DNA from: Halobacillus_B sp963739045
Lineage (GTDB): Bacteria > Bacillota > Bacilli > Bacillales > Halobacillaceae
Assembly (NCBI GenBank): GCA_963739045.1
Contig: CAVTYY010000001.1
Location: 62,001 to 126,000, forward strand
Length of the DNA: 64,000 nucleotides
Direction: 5' to 3'
Position 1 is the stretch's first letter; each line of letters starts with the position of its first letter. Made by a program: the position numbers and the translations under genes. Shown piece by piece: positions 60,281-64,000 of this stretch. The notes under the pieces are model-generated. The model had not been told where the DNA came from. It did no database searches and was given only the letters and a program-made list of their open reading frames with translations.

Positions 60281-61348
60281 TCACTCCTTTGTATTGGGCA
60301 GTTTAGGGTAAAAGTTCTTGGCGTTTTCTGCGAATATCTTTTTCTTTAATTCGGGATCCATATTTGGCAAAGCACGCTGCGGCGAGTCAAAATCCCAATG
60401 AGGATAATCAGTTGAAAAACACAGCATTTCATCGGTCCCCATCTGCTCAAGCAGGGAATCAAACTCCTTCTTGGTCAGTTCCTCAGCTGGCTGAGTAGTA
60501 AAGCGAACCTGCTGCTTCATGATTTCACTCGGTTTTCTTTTCAACCAAGGTACTTCATGGCGCAAATCCCGGTATTGCTGATCCATTTTCCACATTAAAT
60601 GCGGAATGAAAGTAAACCCGCCTTCAATCATCATTAATCCAAGATTAGGGAATTTCTCAAATACACCGTTGAACATCATGCTGGTAATTTGTTTCATGTG
60701 AGCCGTCGGGATCAGTGTATGCCACTCGATAAAATATCTTGGCCATTTCCCGTAGTAGACAGGTGGTTCATTATGATGCATACCGATCATGAGCTGATGC
60801 TTCTCCGCTGCCTCAAAGATGGGATGATAGTAAGGGTCTCCCCACATGATGTCATCGATGGGCAAGAGCACTTGGACCATTTTTGGATGAGAGCCTACTC
60901 TTTCGATTTCTTTGACCGCTTCTTCCCGATCCTGCGCGGCAATATGGACGGACCCGTATAAACGATCATCCTTCTCGAGCCAATTCTCTATTTGCCAGTT
61001 GTTATAAGCTGTGGCTAATGCGGCTGCCATTTCATGCCATCCATGCATAGAGGAAGGCGATGGGTCCAATGCACTCGTTAAGATGCCGAACTCATGCCCG
61101 ATATCGTCTAACAGCTGCTCTTGCATGAAAGTGAGATCGGATCCAGCTGGACGGCCATCGGGTAGAATTGCGTCCGCTCGATCCACCCCGGCAATCGAGG
61201 GTTGTGTGTAAGGCATATGCTTTTCCTGAACCCAGTTACAGTTTTCAATGTAATGTCGAAACGGTTCATCCAATTGATCAAGAATGTCCTGATAGCTGAT
61301 ACGTTCGTGGATATCCGTATCTACTAGTGCAATCTTATTATTTTTCAT
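60281..61348 (-). CDS. Amidohydrolase-2 family metal hydrolase/decarboxylase
   Basis: 355 residues. DTDIHERIS at residues 10-18 is the first metal motif (a D-x-D-x-H variant of HxH), IGMHHNEPP the second histidine, and CFSTDYPHWDFDSP holds the conserved catalytic aspartate. This is the ACMSD/LigW-type amidohydrolase-2 family, whose members decarboxylate or hydrolyse ring or enol acids. First gene of the operon. The substrate is not readable. Confidence 0.82.
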   Translation of the reverse strand: MKNNKIALVDTDIHERISYQDILDQLDEPFRHYIENCNWVQEKHMPYTQPSIAGVDRADAILPDGRPAGSDLTFMQEQLLDDIGHEFGILTSALDPSPSSMHGWHEMAAALATAYNNWQIENWLEKDDRLYGSVHIAAQDREEAVKEIERVGSHPKMVQVLLPIDDIMWGDPYYHPIFEAAEKHQLMIGMHHNEPPVYYGKWPRYFIEWHTLIPTAHMKQITSMMFNGVFEKFPNLGLMMIEGGFTFIPHLMWKMDQQYRDLRHEVPWLKRKPSEIMKQQVRFTTQPAEELTKKEFDSLLEQMGTDEMLCFSTDYPHWDFDSPQRALPNMDPELKKKIFAENAKNFYPKLPNTKE

Positions 61349-61753
61349 AGATAAATCCTCCTTGTAAGTTGGCGAGTCGTCTATCTAAAAGCCTAGCAAC
61401 CTCCTTGATAAACTCCAAACCCTCTGAGAGTGATTGAGTGGCACTTAGGTAACTCAGTGAAGCTCAGTGACGTTCAGTGACGGTCAGTGATAACTTTACG
61501 ATTTAAATAAAAAATTTTTTCTGTTTAATTTTTACAAACTTTTGGATAAGTAATTGAAATTAATAGAACGCTGGTATATCAAGGAATCCAGCCCCATATT
61601 CCTCTTGTGAACCTGCTTGAAAGTTTGAAGGGATCTGGAGAATTAGCGGGTTTGCAATTCCTGGGGAACGTATGTAACATGTAGAAATGGTAAAGCAGAC
61701 CTACCCCTGAGGACGATTTTGCATACAAAATAATAGACATAAGAGGTGAGTCA
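61349..61753. promoter_or_regulatory. Divergent control region of the operon and BCCT gene
   Basis: 405 bp holding the phased TCAGTGA repeats (61451-61490), an AT-rich stretch at 61500-61560, and a frame without start codon at 61549-61684 that may be a gene remnant. The BCCT ribosome site AAGAGGTGAG lies at the right end. Confidence 0.55.
61451..61490. repeat. Four 10-bp phased direct repeats (TCAGTGA)
   Basis: AACTCAGTGA, AGCTCAGTGA, CGTTCAGTGA and CGGTCAGTGA follow one another without gaps. The period of 10 bp, close to one helical turn, puts all copies on one face of the DNA. Looser GAGTGA/GAGTGG copies lie at 61421-61435. No known operator matches that I can name. Confidence 0.75.
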
Positions 61754-63271
61754 ATGAAAAATATTTCACTAGTTTTTTGGTATGGGGTTGCCATCTGCGG
61801 GCTTGTGGTTCTTTGGGGAGTCATTGGACCAGAACAACTGCAAACGGTAACTTCGAACGTAACAACCTTTATTTCTAATCGATTTGGCTGGTACTATTTA
61901 TTAATCATCATGGTGATGCTGGCTTTTTGTGTATACTTAATCTTTTCTCGATTTAACAAGATCAAACTGGGCAAAGAAGACGATCAGCCGGAGTTCAGCT
62001 TACCTACATGGTTTGCCATGTTATTCAGTGCCGGTATGGGGATGGGACTCGTATTCTGGACCACAGCAGAGCCGATATCTCACGCCTTTAAGAACAGTCC
62101 CGTTGCCGAGGAAGGCAGCCCTGAAGCGATCAAACAATCGTTGCAATTTTCATTTTTCCACTGGGGCATTCATGCCTGGGCAGTTTATGCGCTTGTTGCT
62201 TTAGTACTTGCTTATTTTAAATTCCATAAAGGGTATCCGGGATTAGTAAGTGCTACCCTCATCCCGCTCTTCGGTGAAAAAAGAATGAAAGGAGTCTTTG
62301 GTCAGCTGATTGACACTTTAGCCGTTGTCGCTACCGTTGTGGGTGTGGCTGCTACTTTAGGATTCGGGTCAGCCCAAATTAATGAAGGCCTCGCCTTTTT
62401 ATTCGACACTCCAAGTAATTTCACCGTACAATTGATTATTCTGATTGTTTCTACTGCCTTATTTATATTTTCTGCCTGGTCAGGGGTTGATAAAGGCATT
62501 AAATATTTAAGTAACATCAACATGGTCCTCGGATTCTTGCTCATGCTGCTCCTCCTGATTGTTGGACCTACCTTATATATCCTTAATATGTTCACGGATT
62601 CTGTCGGAGGATATATAACGAACTTCTTTCACATGAGTCTGCGGATCGCTCCACTAAACGAAGATAATCGATCCTGGATAAATAACTGGACAATCTTTTA
62701 CTGGGCCTGGTGGATCTCCTGGTCTCCATTTGTCGGGATATTCATTGCCAGAATTTCCAAAGGCCGTACAATAAAAGAATTTATGCTCGGAGTTTTATTT
62801 GTTCCAGCGATTGTTTGTTTCATCTTCTTCGCTGTATTCGGAGTGTCCGCATTGGACCTTCAGCAGAAAGGGATCGAAGCGATTTCTAAATTCCCAATGG
62901 AAACCGCTACCTTTGCTACTTTGCAGCATTATCCGCTGGGCACATTTATGTCCTTAATGACCATTGTAGTCATTGCGATCTTTTTCATTACATCTGCGGA
63001 CTCCGCTACATTTGTGTTAGGAATGCTGTCAACGAATGGTTCGATAAACCCTCCAGGTGTCGTAAAAATCGCTTGGGGACTGGCTCTTTCATCAATGGCA
63101 GCAATCATTGTCTACTTTGGTGGAACGCAAGGATTACAGAACGTATTAATCATCGCAGCCTTCCCGTTTTCGATCATTGTCTTGTTAATGGGGTACTCTT
63201 TCTTCAAAACCGCTAACCAAGAAATACGTGTCCATAAACCTAACAAAAAAGACAAGAAAAATAGTGCGTAA
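61754..63271 (+). CDS. BCCT-family betaine/choline transporter
   Basis: 505 residues and about twelve helices. Motifs: SAGMGMGLVFWTTAEPISH (the glycine stretch of the Na+/substrate site), WAWWISWSPFVGIFIARISKGRT (the tryptophan box of the BCCT family) and FFITSADSATFVLGM. It imports glycine betaine, choline, carnitine or a related quaternary amine with Na+ or H+. The GMGMG stretch resembles Na+-coupled members, but specificity is undetermined. Divergent to the six-gene operon, so it may feed that pathway instead of only osmoprotection. Confidence 0.93.
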   Translation: MKNISLVFWYGVAICGLVVLWGVIGPEQLQTVTSNVTTFISNRFGWYYLLIIMVMLAFCVYLIFSRFNKIKLGKEDDQPEFSLPTWFAMLFSAGMGMGLVFWTTAEPISHAFKNSPVAEEGSPEAIKQSLQFSFFHWGIHAWAVYALVALVLAYFKFHKGYPGLVSATLIPLFGEKRMKGVFGQLIDTLAVVATVVGVAATLGFGSAQINEGLAFLFDTPSNFTVQLIILIVSTALFIFSAWSGVDKGIKYLSNINMVLGFLLMLLLLIVGPTLYILNMFTDSVGGYITNFFHMSLRIAPLNEDNRSWINNWTIFYWAWWISWSPFVGIFIARISKGRTIKEFMLGVLFVPAIVCFIFFAVFGVSALDLQQKGIEAISKFPMETATFATLQHYPLGTFMSLMTIVVIAIFFITSADSATFVLGMLSTNGSINPPGVVKIAWGLALSSMAAIIVYFGGTQGLQNVLIIAAFPFSIIVLLMGYSFFKTANQEIRVHKPNKKDKKNSA

Positions 63272-63300
63272 AGCTTAATGGTTAAGTAATATTTAGACTA

Positions 63301-63343
63301 AAAAATGTCTCCCTTTTCAACAAACGAGAGGGAGACATTTTTT
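63301..63343 (+). terminator. Terminator of the BCCT gene
   Basis: AAAAATGTCTCCCT/AGGGAGACATTTTTT, 14-bp stem. Confidence 0.9.
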
Positions 63344-63622
63344 CATATTAATTTTATTGCCCCACTCTCCTCTGCCGCGAGTTTCGTGGCGAAAACGTGC
63401 AATAAGTCCCTTAAAGCGTGGACCAATCCGAGGAATTTTCCGTTGAACTGCAGAGAATGACTCTCTCGACTGGAAAAAGCCAGTGCTCTTTGAGTGGTTC
63501 CCTTATAGGTTCGTTATCTTCCTGTGCTAAGGTGGAAGGAAAAGGAATCATTACCTTCCAGACAGGCCGAATGGTCCTGACAATGATTTATCATTACGAA
63601 GAATAATCACCTAGCAAGGAGC
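63344..63622. other. Spacer before the UPF0060 gene
   Basis: No supported gene. A GTG-started frame (63418-63606) has no ribosome site. I cannot match the region to a known riboswitch. Confidence 0.35.
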
Positions 63623-63628
63623 ATGAAT

Positions 63629-63952
63629 ATGACGATTTTATTGTTTTTTCTCGCAGGGTTAGCAGAAATAGGTGGAGGATATTTAATATGGCTTTGGTTA
63701 CGAGAGGGCAAACCAGTATATTTTGGTGTCTTAGGAGGAGTATCTTTAATTCTTTACGGAATCATCGCCACACTCCAAACCTTCCCTTCCTTCGGCCGCG
63801 TTTACGCTGCTTACGGCGGAGTTTTTATTATTATGTCGGTATTGTGGGGATGGGCGATTGATAAGAAGACTCCAGATTCCTATGATCTTCTCGGTGCCTT
63901 CATTTGTGTCATTGGTGTGTTGGTCATGCTATGGGGCCCTAGAGGCTCTTAA
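63629..63952 (+). CDS. ynfA: YnfA-family (UPF0060) small membrane protein
   Basis: 107 residues, four membrane helices: LAGLAEIGGGYLIWLWLREGKP and FGRVYAAYGGVFIIMSVLWGWAIDKK..DLLGAFICVIGV are the UPF0060 signature. The fold resembles small multidrug resistance transporters, and export activity has been proposed for this family. I choose the second ATG (63629) because AAGGAG is 7 nt upstream; the first is 1 nt from it. Confidence 0.9.
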   Translation: MTILLFFLAGLAEIGGGYLIWLWLREGKPVYFGVLGGVSLILYGIIATLQTFPSFGRVYAAYGGVFIIMSVLWGWAIDKKTPDSYDLLGAFICVIGVLVMLWGPRGS

Positions 63953-64000
63953 TTTTAAAGCAGAAATTCTATGAACCTTTCTCAGCCTGTGCAAGCATTC

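Noticed and set aside
61451..61490. CRISPR or replication iterons
   Set aside because: Units of 10 bp without spacers rule out CRISPR; no Rep or DnaA gene and no DnaA boxes are nearby.
61549..61684. Protein-like frame without start codon between the operon and the BCCT gene
   Set aside because: No start codon and no known motif; at best a gene remnant, so not listed as a gene.
63418..63606. 62-codon GTG-started frame before ynfA
   Set aside because: No ribosome site and no recognisable protein pattern.

Overview
The window reads as a chromosomal segment of a moderately halophilic, aerobic Bacillaceae, of the Halobacillus type (an inference from gene content, not a species call). The signs are strong AGGAGG ribosome sites with several TTG starts, Bacillus-type regulators (LytTS, CcpA-like cre sites, a TnrA/GlnR box, a LexA box), a bacterial nitric oxide synthase, YndJ, YfkM, YpmQ/SCO1 and YumC-like proteins, a BCCT betaine transporter with a betaine-aldehyde-type dehydrogenase, and a C30-type carotenoid desaturase. 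There is no rRNA, tRNA, phage, CRISPR array or transposase gene. Layout, 1-13 kb: a tandem 123-bp hairpin repeat, a lytic transglycosylase, a promoter-structured RNA-terminator unit that matches no RNA family I know, a CstA carbon-starvation transporter beside its LytS/LytT two-component system, a MtnU-like amidase, nitric oxide synthase, a CoA-disulfide-reductase-like flavoprotein and a MtnE-like aminotransferase. 13-25 kb: mostly single genes (DUF2254 protein, ArsR regulator, second copy of the 123-bp repeat, pyridoxamine-phosphate-oxidase-fold stress protein, a cell-wall-binding VanY carboxypeptidase, a 5'-truncated sugar ABC permease, a dicarboxylate/glutamate symporter). 25-31 kb: a cobalamin riboswitch controlling a class I ribonucleotide reductase, then a TnrA/GlnR-controlled PII-ammonium transporter pair, then a 31-residue holin-like toxin with a LexA box and a convergent antisense RNA. 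31-46 kb: YndJ, an ECF sigma/membrane-protein pair, a cysteine-free uracil-DNA glycosylase, a carotenoid desaturase, and a second ECF sigma/anti-sigma pair whose promoter is repeated in front of a secreted, internally duplicated, four-histidine protein. 46-56 kb: SCO1, an orphan ECF sigma, an RRNPP-type regulator, small stress enzymes, and a TrmB regulator divergent from an MFS exporter across a perfect palindrome. 56-64 kb: a compact six-gene operon (amidohydrolase, Rieske ferredoxin, ferredoxin-NADP reductase, split chromate transporter, aldehyde dehydrogenase) divergent from a BCCT transporter, with four 10-bp phased direct repeats between them. Intergenic DNA is rich in mobile-looking non-coding repeats: the 123-bp tandem hairpin, and 170-190-bp inverted-repeat elements ending in GGTCCGTTA-like termini, including 47-52-bp copies made of the termini alone. 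Several unrelated genes end in intrinsic terminators sharing the stem CCCGAACC. The strongest candidates for new biology are the LexA-boxed toxin/antitoxin locus (30.6-31.0 kb), the ECF regulon with the duplicated His-rich helical surface protein (38.0-41.1 kb), the betaine-like catabolic operon with its phased operator (56.2-63.3 kb), and the structured RNA at 1.2-1.5 kb.
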